Positions 1 through 10,965 of a stretch of DNA of 64,000 bases are shown here, piece after piece (the first letter of the stretch is position 1; the number at the start of each line of letters is the position of its first letter). Under the pieces are notes generated by a model. The model saw only the letters and a program-made list of their open reading frames with translations, was not told the origin of the DNA and did no database searches. This DNA comes from Klebsiella pneumoniae. GTDB taxonomy: Bacteria; Myxococcota_A; UBA796; SXON01. The DNA lies in the NCBI GenBank assembly GCA_945862325.1, contig CAMAXZ010000017.1:1-64000 (forward strand). Reading direction: 5' to 3'. The translations under genes and the position numbers were made by a program.

Positions 1-490
1 GCCCGAGCCCGACCGCCACGGCCGCCGCGGCGACGGCGGCGCCGTCACGCTTGCGCAGCGCGTGCGCGCGCCCGGACGCGCCCGCGACGAGGAGCCCGAC
101 GCCGAGCAGCGCACAGCCGAGCCAGGTGGCCTCGCCGGCGGTGACCGCCAGCATCCATGGCGCGAGGGCGGGGGCCGGGTACGCCGGTGCGATGCCGTCG
201 ACGAGGGAGCGGCGACCGAAATCCAGGTTGGCAGCGATGTCCGGGTCGCGGGGCGCGAGCGCCTGCGCGCGCCTCCATGCGAGGACCGCGTCCGCCGGGG
301 CTTCGGCCCGCCACAGGACATTGCCCAGGTTGTAATACACGTCCGCGTCCGCGTAGCCCTCGTTCACCAGCGTACGCAGGCCCGCCTCGGCCGAGGGGAG
401 ATCGCCTGCGGCGATCGCGTCGTTGGCCGCTGCGAACGTCGCCGACGGGTCGGCGAGCGCCAGCGTGACGAAGCAGAGCGCGGCGATCAC
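1..490 (-). CDS. BatE-like TPR protein, C-terminus outside the window
   Basis: Last visible gene of the Bat operon, truncated by the window edge; it is absent from the ORF track because no stop is reached. I read a GTG start whose codon overlaps the TGA of batD (GTGA). The product begins with a short hydrophobic signal (VIAALCFVTLALAD), then a tetratricopeptide-like unit with the motif VYYNLGNVLWR, followed by two hydrophobic stretches (around PWMLAVTAGEATWLG and ALLGVGLLVAG). BatE proteins usually pair a TPR region with membrane helices and sometimes an SH3-like tail, so the position after batD and this layout fit. The missing C-terminus means the exact class is an inference. Confidence 0.72.
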   Translation of the reverse strand, partial: MIAALCFVTLALADPSATFAAANDAIAAGDLPSAEAGLRTLVNEGYADADVYYNLGNVLWRAEAPADAVLAWRRAQALAPRDPDIAANLDFGRRSLVDGIAPAYPAPALAPWMLAVTAGEATWLGCALLGVGLLVAGASGRAHALRKRDGAAVAAAAVAVGLG

Positions 491-2097
491 GCCAAGGCCT
501 CCACCACCCGTCGCACGGCTTCTTCGGGGAGGTTGGCCGCGCCGCCGTATCGGGCGGCCTCGAGCGCGCGCCACGCCGTCTCCGCGGCGTCCGCGTGCGC
601 GCCGAGCCGACCGAGATCCTCGCGCCGCACCGCGTCCGGCGCGAGGCCGAGCCGACCGCCGATTCGGACGCGCAGCGCGCGTTCGAGCGCGGCGAGCCGC
701 GCCTCGGCGTCCCCGGGGAGGTCGTCGAGGGACACGCGCTCCTCGACGACCGGCGCGGTTGCAGCTCGACTCTGGCGCAGATGGGCTGCGGCGCGCCCGA
801 GGAGCAGCGCCGCCCCGGGCACGACGAGCAGCCAGGCCCAGGCGCGCGGGATCGGCGCGGACACGCGAACCGCGGTCCGGATCGGCAGGATGTCCTCGCC
901 GAGGGCGTCCACCGTCGCGTCCCCGCGCGTGCCCTGCGGGGCGAACGAGATCGGCGACGGCGCCTGCGCCGCCCCGTCCACCTCGATGGTGACGGGCTCG
1001 GTCTCTACCCTCGCGTAGCGCCCGGAGCTCGGGTCGAACACCGACAGGGCCACCGCCGCGACGGTGTGCGTCCCGCCTTCCTGCGGGACGAGCGCCCGCT
1101 TGAACGTGGCCTTTGCTCGGTACGCGCCATCGACGAGGCGAGCCGCCACCGTGGGCTGGTCGTCGTACACGCGAAACGCGGGGGCGTCCACCGGCGGGAG
1201 CGCGAGCCCCGCGAGCGGCCCGTCACCCTCCACGACGACCTCGAGGGTGACGGTCTCGCCGACGGCGACGCGGGACGGCGACGCGACTGCGGACACCGTG
1301 AAATTTCCGACCAAGCCTGAGAAATCCGCAGGACGCCCCTGGGACGGCAAGGCCTTGACGACCACGTCGGTCGGCTCCGCGGCGAAGTTCTCGGTTCGAA
1401 CGTCCCCAAAGGGCATCGCCGGAAAGGCGCGGCTGCGCGTCCGCCCGCGGCTCGATGGAAACTGGGCCGCGAGGACCCCGCCGGGGAGCCGGTGCCGACC
1501 CGCGGCGACGGCGCGAAGCGGGTACTGCAGCTCCTGCACGGTCAGCACGCGCCCTTCGCGCTCCACCTGGCCTTCGGTGTTCGAGGGCTCGACGCTCGCC
1601 TCCGGCGTGAGCCCGGGCGCCTCCGGCGGCACCCAACGCCCCGACAGGAGCGACTGCTCCGTCTCGAAGCGCATCGTGTACACGAGGACCTGGCCGACCC
1701 ACGCCTCCATGGCGCTCAGGCTCCCCCGCAGGGCGGCGCCGCCGTCCAGGCGCGGGTCGACGGTGAGCGTGACCGGCGCGGTGCGCACGGGCCCGGCGGA
1801 CGTGGGGACCGACCAGGGCCCGAGCGTGTACGATCCGCGGCGGTTGGCCATCACCTCGTAGGTGAACGTCGTCAGGATCGCACGATCGAAGTTGATGATC
1901 TGCGCACCCTGCCGGACCCCACGGTACACGAGGGCGAGCCCTTCCGGCGTCTGGAGCGTGGGCGGCACCGTGACCTCGGCGTCGCGGACCTCGATCTGCA
2001 GCGTCGCCGACTGCCCTTCGCGGAGGGTCTGGGGATCGAGCGAGACGACCACCTGCGCGGCCAGCGCCGCGGCGACGAGCGCGACGAGGGTCACCAT
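487..2097 (-). CDS. batD: BatD-like membrane-anchored protein
   Basis: About 536 residues. The N-terminus is a cleavable signal (MVTLVALVAAALAAQ) followed by a beta-rich segment (VSLDPQTLREGQSATLQIEV) typical of BatD, which carries repeated immunoglobulin-like periplasmic domains. Near the C-terminus there is one transmembrane helix (AWAWLLVVPGAALLLG) and then a cytoplasmic tail. The ORF track extends this frame to 3909, but that part is shadow of batB. The ATG at 2097 overlaps the batB stop (ATGGTGA) and gives the expected signal peptide. BatD is thought to work with the BatA/BatB von Willebrand proteins at the inner membrane; its molecular role is not well defined. Family assignment rests on architecture and operon context. 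Confidence 0.85.
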   Translation of the reverse strand: MVTLVALVAAALAAQVVVSLDPQTLREGQSATLQIEVRDAEVTVPPTLQTPEGLALVYRGVRQGAQIINFDRAILTTFTYEVMANRRGSYTLGPWSVPTSAGPVRTAPVTLTVDPRLDGGAALRGSLSAMEAWVGQVLVYTMRFETEQSLLSGRWVPPEAPGLTPEASVEPSNTEGQVEREGRVLTVQELQYPLRAVAAGRHRLPGGVLAAQFPSSRGRTRSRAFPAMPFGDVRTENFAAEPTDVVVKALPSQGRPADFSGLVGNFTVSAVASPSRVAVGETVTLEVVVEGDGPLAGLALPPVDAPAFRVYDDQPTVAARLVDGAYRAKATFKRALVPQEGGTHTVAAVALSVFDPSSGRYARVETEPVTIEVDGAAQAPSPISFAPQGTRGDATVDALGEDILPIRTAVRVSAPIPRAWAWLLVVPGAALLLGRAAAHLRQSRAATAPVVEERVSLDDLPGDAEARLAALERALRVRIGGRLGLAPDAVRREDLGRLGAHADAAETAWRALEAARYGGAANLPEEAVRRVVEALA

Positions 2098-3914
2098 CCC
2101 TTCTCCCCCGATCGGCCGCTCGCGCCGAGGCGCGGCGTCCCGTCCGGCACGGACTCCACGATCCGCGCGGCCTCGTCCGGGCTCATTCCGTCCGGCGCGG
2201 GTTGCTCCGACGCCGACGCGGGGGTCTCGGTCGGTTCTCCCACCTCGGGCTCGCCCTCTTCGTCGGCCGCCGGCGGCGGCGGCGCCGCGGGGTCCGCGGG
2301 GGGTGGCTGCGCGGGTTCCGCCGGGTCCGCCTCTCCCGGCTCTCCCGGCTCCGCCGGCTGAGGCTCGGCCCCGTCGGAGGGCTCGGACGGGTCGCCCTGG
2401 GAGGCGTCGTCCTGCTCCTGCTGTTGCGTGTCGCTCTCGCCGTCCTCGCCCTGCGGCTCCTTCGGCGGCGGCTCGCGCAAGCGCGCCGCGATCTCCTTGC
2501 GGACCGCCGCGGCGTTGTCGCCGGCCGCCGACCACGTCGGGTCCTTCGCGGCCGCGGCGTCGAAGTCCTCCGCGGCCACCTGGAGCTTCCCGGCGGCGTA
2601 GGCCGCGTGTCCGGCGTTGAAGAGGTGCCGGGAGGCGCGCTCCGGATCGAGGTCGGCCAACGTGCGGTACATGCGCTCCGCGTCGCGGTAGCGACCCGAG
2701 CGGTACAGAGACTCGGCCAACGCGCCGGTCACGTCGGCATCGTTCGGATTCTGGACCCGGGCCTGCCCGAGCGCCGACACCGCGTCTTCCCAACGCCCCG
2801 CCCGCCAGGCCGCGAGCCCCTCGCTCGACGCGTCGGCGCGCGCAGGCGTCGGGGCCATCGCGAGGAGCAGGGCGAGGGCGCCCGCGACGCGCCACCCTCG
2901 CGACCACGCCCAGGGCGCGCGGCGCCCGCCGACCCCGGCGAGCGCGCTGGACACCAGCGCGACGAGCGCGGCGGCCAGCGGCCACTGATAGTGCTCGTGC
3001 CACTGTTTGTCGCGACGTACGCCCCGCTCGGAGGCCGCGAGGGTCCCGCGGATCTCCTGTTCGTACAGGGCGCGCACGTCGGCGTCGGAGGGCACGGAGC
3101 GCACGTACGCGCCGCCCGTGTCCGAAGCAAGCCGCTTGAGCCGCGCTTCGTCGAGGCGGCTCACGACGACGGCGCCGGTCGCGTCCTCGAGGATGCCGCC
3201 GCGGGCGTCCGGCACCGGACCGCCCTCCGGGGTCCCGACGCCGAGCGCGTAGACCACGACACCGGCGTCGCGCGCCCGCGCGACCGCGGCGTCGAGCGCG
3301 CCCTCCGCGTCGTGGGCCTCGCCGTCGCTCACGAGGAGGATCGCGCGCCCCTTCTCCGGAGAGCGCGACAACACCTGCGTCGCCGCGTCGAGGGCGCCCG
3401 CGAGCGCCGTGCCTTGCGCGCGGATCATGGAGGTCTCGGACTCGCCGACCGCCCACGCGAAGGTGCCGTAGTCCACCGTGGGGGGGATCCGCACCCAGGC
3501 CAGCTCCGCGAATGCCACGAGGCCGATGGCGTCCCCGCGGAGCAGCGCGGTGAGATCCGCGAGCTCCCGCCGCGCCAGCTCGAGGCGCGACGGCGGCGCG
3601 TCCCGCGCGTCCATGCTCCGGGAGACGTCGAGCACGACCATGATCGTCGTGCCCTCGAGCGTGCGCGTCTGCCAGGTGAAGCCGAGCCGTGGCCCCGCCA
3701 GCGCCAGCGCAGCCAGCCCCGCGAACAGCACCGCGGCCACGCCTTGCCAGGTCCGCGCGCGCGCGACGCCCGGCGGCAGGAGGGTCGCCAGCACCTCGTC
3801 GCTCGCGATGAGGCGAAGCGCCGCGGCGCGACGTGACGCCCCATGAACCACGACGATCGCCACGAACGGCGCGAGCAGGAGCACCGCGAGGAGCTCCGGT
3901 GCGGCCCACGTCAC
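2091..3914 (-). CDS. batB: BatB/BatC fusion: von Willebrand A domain plus TPR
   Basis: About 607 residues. Two N-terminal helices frame a membrane region (ELLAVLLLAPFVAIVVV and VAAVLFAGLAALALAG). A von Willebrand A domain follows, with the metal-binding MIDAS motif DVSRSMDARD and a later SDGEAHD. Another helix near residue 320 precedes TPR repeats (GLAAWRAGRWEDAVSALGQA and onward), and the last 120 or so residues are a low-complexity Pro/Glu/Asp/Gln tail. BatB and BatC are separate genes in Bacteroides-type operons, so this is the fused form. The start is a GTG overlapping the batA stop (GTGA); the longer track ORF is shadow upstream of this. A role in envelope stress or surface complex assembly is known only loosely for the family. 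Confidence 0.88.
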   Translation of the reverse strand: MTWAAPELLAVLLLAPFVAIVVVHGASRRAAALRLIASDEVLATLLPPGVARARTWQGVAAVLFAGLAALALAGPRLGFTWQTRTLEGTTIMVVLDVSRSMDARDAPPSRLELARRELADLTALLRGDAIGLVAFAELAWVRIPPTVDYGTFAWAVGESETSMIRAQGTALAGALDAATQVLSRSPEKGRAILLVSDGEAHDAEGALDAAVARARDAGVVVYALGVGTPEGGPVPDARGGILEDATGAVVVSRLDEARLKRLASDTGGAYVRSVPSDADVRALYEQEIRGTLAASERGVRRDKQWHEHYQWPLAAALVALVSSALAGVGGRRAPWAWSRGWRVAGALALLLAMAPTPARADASSEGLAAWRAGRWEDAVSALGQARVQNPNDADVTGALAESLYRSGRYRDAERMYRTLADLDPERASRHLFNAGHAAYAAGKLQVAAEDFDAAAAKDPTWSAAGDNAAAVRKEIAARLREPPPKEPQGEDGESDTQQQEQDDASQGDPSEPSDGAEPQPAEPGEPGEADPAEPAQPPPADPAAPPPPAADEEGEPEVGEPTETPASASEQPAPDGMSPDEAARIVESVPDGTPRLGASGRSGEKGW

Positions 3915-4876
3915 GGCAGCCTCCGAAGGAGCGTGTGGCTCGACAGGAGGTGGATGCCCCACAAGACCAGCGCGGGCACGAGCGCGTAGCGGAAGCGCTC
4001 GTCGCGGTGCACGAACTCGCGGGTGCGGCCGGTGGTCATCTCGAGCGTGTCGATCTCGTCGTACACGGCCTGAAGCGCGCTGGCGTCGGCGGCCCGGTAG
4101 TAGCGGCCGCCCGTTCGCGCGGCGACGCCACGCAGGGTGTCTTCGTCGATCTCGCCGCTCCCTCCCCGCAAGACGCGCTGGAGCGGGCCCGCCGACGCGC
4201 CGACGCCGATCGTGTACACGCGAATCCCCAAGGCAGCGGCTGCTTCTGCCGCAACGAGCGGAGCCACCGGGCCGGCGTTCGACTGCCCGTCGGTGATGAG
4301 CACCATCACACGGGAGGGCGCGTCGATCTCCTTCATGCGCTTCGCGCCGACCGCGATCGCCGAGCCCACCGCCGTCGCGTTTCGGCCCGCCATTCCGAGC
4401 TCGAGCTGGCTGATGAAGTCGATCAGGGCGTCGTGATCGGTCGTGAGCGGGACCATCACGAATGCCTCTTCGCCGAAGGTCAGCAGGCCGACCCGGTCGT
4501 GCGTGCGCTCCGCGACGAAGCGCGCCATCACGATCTGCGACGCTTGCAGCCGATTGAGCGGCCGCGCCATCGTGCCCATGTCCGGCGCCTCCATCGAGCC
4601 GGACGTGTCGATGGCGAGGAGGATGTCGATGCCCGGCGTCTCCACGATGGTCTCTCGCCCCACCACCTGCGGGCGCGCGAGGGCGACCACGACGAGCGCG
4701 ATGACCGCGCTCTCCAGCGCCGGGAGGAGCACGGCGGCGCCGACCCGCGCCGTGTGACCGCCGCGAACCGCCCCGACCGCACCGAAGCGGAGGGCGTGCG
4801 GCCGCCACCACGCGAGCCAGGGGGCTGCGGCGAGCGGAAGGGCGAAGAACCAGAGCGGGCTCATCCACTCGATCAC
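3911..4876 (-). CDS. batA: BatA-like von Willebrand A membrane protein
   Basis: About 321 residues. N-terminal helices (MSPLWFFALPLAAAPWLAWW and ALESAVIALVVVALA) place the protein in the inner membrane. A von Willebrand A domain begins near residue 90 with the MIDAS motif DTSGSMEAPDM, and a C-terminal helix (YALVPALVLWGIHLLSS) closes it. I chose the GTG at 4876 because it overlaps the stop of the upstream lipoprotein gene (GTGA), as at the other junctions of this operon; an ATG at 4864 is the alternative and removes only four residues. BatA usually pairs with BatB, as here. The first part of track ORF 3911..5659 is shadow. Confidence 0.88.
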   Translation of the reverse strand: MIEWMSPLWFFALPLAAAPWLAWWRPHALRFGAVGAVRGGHTARVGAAVLLPALESAVIALVVVALARPQVVGRETIVETPGIDILLAIDTSGSMEAPDMGTMARPLNRLQASQIVMARFVAERTHDRVGLLTFGEEAFVMVPLTTDHDALIDFISQLELGMAGRNATAVGSAIAVGAKRMKEIDAPSRVMVLITDGQSNAGPVAPLVAAEAAAALGIRVYTIGVGASAGPLQRVLRGGSGEIDEDTLRGVAARTGGRYYRAADASALQAVYDEIDTLEMTTGRTREFVHRDERFRYALVPALVLWGIHLLSSHTLLRRLP

Positions 4877-5646
4877 GACGCTCTCCGGCGCGCGCGGACG
4901 AGCGCGTCGAAATCTTCGTCGAACTTCTCGAACAGCGCAGCCGCGGCGCCGCGCTCCGAGAACTTCACGAGGTCCATCGCCGACAAGAGCCGGCGCGCGC
5001 GGTCGAGGTCCGCGGCGGGCAGGTCCACCGCGAGATTGTCGAGGATCTCCTTTGTGGTGCGCGCGGTCGCCGGGAACCGCTCCGTCGCGTCGAGGTAGCG
5101 ACGGTACACGCTCGACAGCTCCAGCGCGAGCGCCTCGGGGGCCAGATCCTCGCGCGCGCGAACGGTCCGCCATTCGCGTCGCGCTCGCGCGTCCGGCGCC
5201 TCCGGCGGAGGCGGAGGCGGGGCCGGAGCGAGGCGCCTCGCCATGTTCACGAGGAGCCACCCCACGATCGTCGCCGCGACCGCCGCGGCGACGTACCACG
5301 GCCACCGCGACGGGGGCGCCGGGCTGTACGGCACGAGCTCCGCCATGGGCCCGCCGGTGGGCCCTTCGACGCCGATGTCGAAGAACAGCCGCACGGGACC
5401 GTCGGCCGCCGGAACATCCACGACATACGCCCCCGGATCGCCGCGCAGCTCCCACACGGCGCTGCCGTCGTCCCCGATCGCGCGCGGGGTCACGGTGAGC
5501 GTCGTGAGCGCGGGGAGCTCGGTGCCCGCGGGGGCGTGCAGCACGACGGGCTGGCCCTCGTCCACCGACCGGTCTTCGATCCAAACGCCCGGATCGGGCG
5601 CGACGACCACCGGCGGCTCGGCGCACGCGAGGAGCAGCACGATCAC
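4873..5646 (-). CDS. Membrane-anchored lipoprotein of the Bat operon, DUF4381-like
   Basis: 257 residues. It starts with a very short lipoprotein signal (MIVLLLACAEPP, lipobox LLAC), followed by a beta-rich extracytoplasmic part, one transmembrane helix (WPWYVAAAVAATIVGWLLV), a proline stretch and a helical cytoplasmic tail with SSVYRRYLDAT and DLVKFSERG. That tail resembles the BatC/DUF4381 type found between DUF58 and BatA genes. Having both a lipobox and an internal helix is unusual and the lipidation is only predicted. It overlaps the DUF58 gene by ATGA and batA by GTGA, so the three are probably translationally coupled. Confidence 0.72.
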   Translation of the reverse strand: MIVLLLACAEPPVVVAPDPGVWIEDRSVDEGQPVVLHAPAGTELPALTTLTVTPRAIGDDGSAVWELRGDPGAYVVDVPAADGPVRLFFDIGVEGPTGGPMAELVPYSPAPPSRWPWYVAAAVAATIVGWLLVNMARRLAPAPPPPPPEAPDARARREWRTVRAREDLAPEALALELSSVYRRYLDATERFPATARTTKEILDNLAVDLPAADLDRARRLLSAMDLVKFSERGAAAALFEKFDEDFDALVRARRRAS

Positions 5647-6503
5647 GCGCGCGCCCCACGGAAGTGTTGCTGCAACTTCAAGAACGCGTCGTCCTTGGTC
5701 GACACCGCGCTCGCCGCGACACCGAAGCGTCGAAGCTCCGCGAGCCGCTCCGCGCGCGCCCGGGTGGCGACCATCGAGCCCACGTCGCGGGTGACGATCG
5801 CGCCCGTCTCGGCGTCCTGGAGGGTGACCAGGCCGACGCCCGGCAAGCGCTCCTCCAGGGGATCGTGCACGAGGAGCGCATGCACCCGGTGGCGCCCCGC
5901 GAGCGCCCCGATCTGGTCGAGGAACGGCTTCGGCCCCAAGAAGTCCGACAACACCACGACGACGGCGCGCCGCCGCATCACGCTCGACGCGAACGCGAGC
6001 GCCGCGGCGAGGTCGGTCTGGTGGCCCTCGGCGTGACGCTCGAACGCGGCCTGCACCACGCTCCAGCCGTGGCCGCGGCTCTTGCGCGGCGGCAGGTAGC
6101 GCTCGACGCGGTCGGTGAACGCCACGAGGCCCACCCGGTCGTTGCTGCGCAGGGCCGCGTACGCGAGGCCCCCCGCGAGCCGGGCGATCTGCAAGCGCTT
6201 GTCGGTGCGGCCGTCAGCCCCGCCGCCGCCGAAGCGAACCGAGCCGCTCACGTCGATCACGAGGAGCAACGTCAGCTCGCGCTCCTCGCGGAACACCTTC
6301 ACCCACGCCTCGTCCGAGCGCGCCGTCACGTTCCAGTCGATGCGACGCACGTCGTCGCCCGGCTCGTACGCGCGGACCTCCTCGAACTCCATCCCGCTGC
6401 CCTTGAACGCGGAGCGGTAGTCGCCGGCCAGCAGCGCGTCGACACGACGCCCGGCCTGCACGTGGAGGCGCTTGATCTGGCGAAGTTCGTCGGCGGTCAG
6501 CAC
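5643..6503 (-). CDS. DUF58 protein, partner of MoxR
   Basis: 286 residues, full length for the short DUF58 type without membrane helices. Diagnostic motifs are FEEVRAYEPGDDVRRIDWN near residue 45 and a von Willebrand-like core (LLVIDVSGSVRFG) that keeps a DxSxS metal site. The later VVVLSDFLG fits the same fold. DUF58 proteins are encoded beside MoxR AAA+ ATPases and are thought to be their adaptor or client. This gene lies 10 bases downstream of moxR and overlaps the next gene by four bases, so it belongs to the same transcript. Confidence 0.9.
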   Translation of the reverse strand: MLTADELRQIKRLHVQAGRRVDALLAGDYRSAFKGSGMEFEEVRAYEPGDDVRRIDWNVTARSDEAWVKVFREERELTLLLVIDVSGSVRFGGGGADGRTDKRLQIARLAGGLAYAALRSNDRVGLVAFTDRVERYLPPRKSRGHGWSVVQAAFERHAEGHQTDLAAALAFASSVMRRRAVVVVLSDFLGPKPFLDQIGALAGRHRVHALLVHDPLEERLPGVGLVTLQDAETGAIVTRDVGSMVATRARAERLAELRRFGVAASAVSTKDDAFLKLQQHFRGARA

Positions 6504-6513
6504 CTGACGGCCC

Positions 6514-7485
6514 TCAGGGCGTCTTCACCGACGCGAGGATCTCGCGGACCACCTGGTCCGCGGTCACCTGCTCGGCCTCCGCTTCGTACGTCAACAATAC
6601 GCGATGGCGCAGCACGTCGGGCGCGACTTCCTTCACGTCGTCGGGGGTCGCGAAGTCACGCCCGTCCAGCAGCGCCGTGGCGCGCGCCGCCCCCGCCAGC
6701 GCGAGCGTCGCGCGAGGCGAGGCTCCGTACTGGACGAAGCGCGCCAAGCGCGGCGACACGGTCGCGGGTTGCCGCGTCGCGTGCACGAGGCTGACGATGT
6801 AGGTCGCGAGCACCGGCTTCAGGGTGACGTCGCGCGTGAGGGCCTGCATCGCGATGAGGTCTTCGGGGTGGAGGACCGCCGTCGGCGGGTCCAGGGGGCG
6901 GTTCGCCCGGATCAACACCTCACGCTCCTCGTCCGCCGTCGGGTACGTCACCACGAGCTTCATCAAGAACCGGTCGACCTGCGCCTCCGGCAGTGGGTAC
7001 GTCCCTTCCTGCTCGATGGGGTTTTGCGTCGCGAGCACCAGGAACGGCCGTTCGAGCGGCCACGTCGCGTCCGCGAGGGTGACCTGGCGCTCCTGCATCG
7101 CCTCGAGCAGCGCCGACTGCACCTTGGCCGGGGCGCGGTTGATCTCGTCGGCGAGCAGCACATTGGTGAAGATGGGGCCCCGCCGCGTGGTGAACGTCCC
7201 GTCGCGGGGGTTGTAGATCTGGGTGCCGAGCACGTCGGCAGGAAGCAGATCCGGCGTGAACTGCACGCGGGCAAAGCGGGCGTGCAAGGTGGCGGCCAGC
7301 GCCTTGACCGCGGTGGTCTTCGCGAGGCCCGGCACGCCTTCGAGCAGCAGGTGACCGTCGGCGAGCAGCGCCACGAGCAGCCGGTCGATCATGCTCTTCT
7401 GGCCGACGATCACCCGTCCGACCTGTTCACGCACCGCCGCGAGCTTGCGCGCCGCCTCGGCGACAGTGGTCGTACCTTCGGTCAT
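6514..7485 (-). CDS. moxR: MoxR-family AAA+ ATPase
   Basis: 323 residues, the usual MoxR length. The Walker A motif is GVPGLAKT and Walker B is LLADEINRAP, followed by the family signature VLATQNPIEQEGTYPLPEAQ and a C-terminal lid domain. MoxR ATPases act as chaperones for von Willebrand proteins, which fits the Bat genes that follow. I chose the ATG at 7485 because a strong Shine-Dalgarno (GGAGGGG) sits just upstream; the track start adds six residues (MWKEGC) that would contain this ribosome-binding site. It is the first gene of the Bat operon, 76 bases after dnaJ, so read-through from dnaK-dnaJ is possible. Confidence 0.93.
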   Translation of the reverse strand: MTEGTTTVAEAARKLAAVREQVGRVIVGQKSMIDRLLVALLADGHLLLEGVPGLAKTTAVKALAATLHARFARVQFTPDLLPADVLGTQIYNPRDGTFTTRRGPIFTNVLLADEINRAPAKVQSALLEAMQERQVTLADATWPLERPFLVLATQNPIEQEGTYPLPEAQVDRFLMKLVVTYPTADEEREVLIRANRPLDPPTAVLHPEDLIAMQALTRDVTLKPVLATYIVSLVHATRQPATVSPRLARFVQYGASPRATLALAGAARATALLDGRDFATPDDVKEVAPDVLRHRVLLTYEAEAEQVTADQVVREILASVKTP

Positions 7486-7561
7486 GCACCCCTCCTTCCA
7501 CACGTACGCCCGGGGGCGAGCTCGACGCCAGCCGGTCGCTGTGACGTTTCGTCGCGACGCC

Positions 7562-8665
7562 TCAGGTCGACCATCGGAAGAAGTCCTTCCAGATGCTCCG
7601 GTCCTTCACGTGGGCGTCCTGAAGGGAAGCGAGCTGGCGGACCAGCTCCTCCTCCTTGGCCGTCATCACCTTCGGCACCGCGACGACGACCTGCACGAGG
7701 TGGTCTCCGCGTCCACGGCCGTTCAACGACGGCACGCCCTTGCCGCGCAGGGTCACCACCTTGCCGCTCGGTGTCCCGCGTTCGAGCTCGATCTGCTCCT
7801 CGCCGTCGACCGTCGGCACCTGCACCGTGCCGCCCAGGCACGCCGTGGCGTAGCTGATCGGGATCTGGCACAGGACGTTGTTGCCGTCGCGCCCGAACAT
7901 CTCGTGTTCGGCCACCCGCAACGTGATGTACAGGTCGCCCGGGGTCGAGCCCGGGTCTCCCACGTCGCCCTTCCCTTGCAGGCGGAGCTGCATCCCGTCG
8001 TCCACGCCCGCCGGAATGGTGACCTTGAGCTTGTCCGTCACGCGCGTGCGACCCTGGCCGGAACACGAGGTGCAACGCTCCTTCACCACACGTCCCCGCC
8101 CCTCACACGTGGGACAGACGGTGCGAATGCGCAGGAACATCTGCGCCTGGATCACCTCGCCCGCGCCACGGCATGTGCCACACGTGGTGGGCTGCGACCC
8201 CGGCGCCGCGCCGGACCCGCCGCACGGCTCGCACATCGCGTGCTTCGGAACCTGTACTTCCTTCTCGACACCCTTCACGGCCTCGAGGAACTCGATCGTG
8301 AGCGGGTACTCGAGGTCGGGCCCGCGGCGCGCGCCGCGCCGCCGGCCACCACCGCCGAGCCCGAACAAGTCTCCGAACAAATCGCCGAAGTGGCTGAAGA
8401 CCTCGTCGGCGTTCTCGAAGCCCGCGTTGAGCCCGGCCCCACGCAGTCCGTCGTGCCCGAAACGGTCGTACATCTGACGCTTCTGGTCGTCGCCGAGGAT
8501 CTCGTACGCCTCCGCGACCTCTTTGAACGCCGCCTCCGCGTCTTTGTCCCCCGGGTTTTTGTCCGGATGGAACTTCATCGCGAGCTGCCGGAACGCGCGT
8601 TTGATGTCGGCCGCCGGTGCGTTCCGCGGAACGCCCAGCACCTCGTAGTAGTCACGCTTCGGCAT
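7562..8665 (-). CDS. dnaJ: Chaperone DnaJ (Hsp40)
   Basis: 367 residues, complete. The J domain occupies about residues 1-70 and contains [10 protein letters not shown] short Gly/Phe region follows, then a central zinc domain with four CxxCxGxG repeats ([32 protein letters not shown]) and the C-terminal substrate domain. It stimulates ATP hydrolysis by DnaK and delivers unfolded clients. It lies 56 bases downstream of dnaK in the same direction and has an AGGAGG ribosome-binding site. No grpE is in the window. The tail ends in FFRWST, which I cannot interpret. Confidence 0.96.
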   Translation of the reverse strand: MPKRDYYEVLGVPRNAPAADIKRAFRQLAMKFHPDKNPGDKDAEAAFKEVAEAYEILGDDQKRQMYDRFGHDGLRGAGLNAGFENADEVFSHFGDLFGDLFGLGGGGRRRGARRGPDLEYPLTIEFLEAVKGVEKEVQVPKHAMCEPCGGSGAAPGSQPTTCGTCRGAGEVIQAQMFLRIRTVCPTCEGRGRVVKERCTSCSGQGRTRVTDKLKVTIPAGVDDGMQLRLQGKGDVGDPGSTPGDLYITLRVAEHEMFGRDGNNVLCQIPISYATACLGGTVQVPTVDGEEQIELERGTPSGKVVTLRGKGVPSLNGRGRGDHLVQVVVAVPKVMTAKEEELVRQLASLQDAHVKDRSIWKDFFRWST

Positions 8666-8721
8666 CGGGGGTCGGCGCCTCCTGGGGGGTCAGGCGCGGG
8701 TCGGGGCCCGCGCCGCTCGGC

Positions 8722-10614
<1,893 letters not shown>

Positions 10615-10709
10615 AGCGTTCTCCTCCCCGCGCCGGTGACCGCGCGATACAACCGTTCATTCCTGTGTTTCGCGCCGCGGCACGGGGGTGCAGCGGCCGA
10701 TTCGGCAAG

Positions 10710-10737
10710 AGGGTAATCCCCGAGCACGTGCCGTCAA
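10710..10737 (-). promoter_or_regulatory. dnaK promoter (TTGACG-N16-TACCCT)
   Basis: On the minus strand a perfect TTGAC -35 core is followed by 16 bases and TACCCT. The same arrangement occurs before groES1, groES2 and the gene at 55132. The transcript would carry a leader of about 90 bases before dnaK. I see no CIRCE element and no sigma-32 type (CTTGAA / CCCCAT) promoter here. Confidence 0.6.
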
Positions 10738-10884
10738 CGGGCTGGGCGCGCGGATGAGCCTTCGTCGCGCGACACCGGCACGACGGAACTCCCGCAGCGG
10801 GATTAATCCAGGTTCCGAACACCGTATTCGCAAGATCACGCCCGGAGGAAACGCGCCCCGACGAAAATTCACGACCCCGCCGCG

Positions 10885-10912
10885 TTGACGCCGACGGGCG
10901 CGTGTCTACCCC
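10885..10912 (+). promoter_or_regulatory. groES1 promoter (TTGACG-N16-TACCCC)
   Basis: A TTGACG -35 and TACCCC -10-like box are separated by 16 bases, matching the dnaK and groES2 promoters in sequence and spacing. The leader to the groES1 ATG would be about 45-50 bases. Confidence 0.58.
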
Positions 10913-10965
10913 TTCGCCGCTCGCAGTCGGCCTTGCGCCGCTGCCAACCCCCAACGGAGTTCCGA

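Larger units (their letters stand above)
10615..10965. promoter_or_regulatory. dnaK / groES1 divergent control region
   Basis: This 351-base stretch holds no credible gene; the short ORFs in it have no family features. It contains the dnaK promoter (minus) and the groES1 promoter (plus). Between their -35 boxes, close to the midpoint, is a perfect 10-base palindrome GGATTAATCC (10800-10809) in a locally AT-richer patch. That is a candidate operator for co-regulating both chaperone operons. The classic HrcA/CIRCE inverted repeat is absent. Confidence 0.55.

Noticed and set aside
487-3909. Single 1140-residue protein covering batD and the region upstream
   Set aside because: The N-terminal 600 residues are low-quality sequence antisense-style to batB; the true batD starts at the ATG at 2097 with a signal peptide.
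10615-10965. CIRCE / HrcA-binding inverted repeat upstream of dnaK and groES1
   Set aside because: I looked for TTAGCACTC-N9-GAGTGCTAA and close variants and found none; only the shorter palindrome GGATTAATCC.
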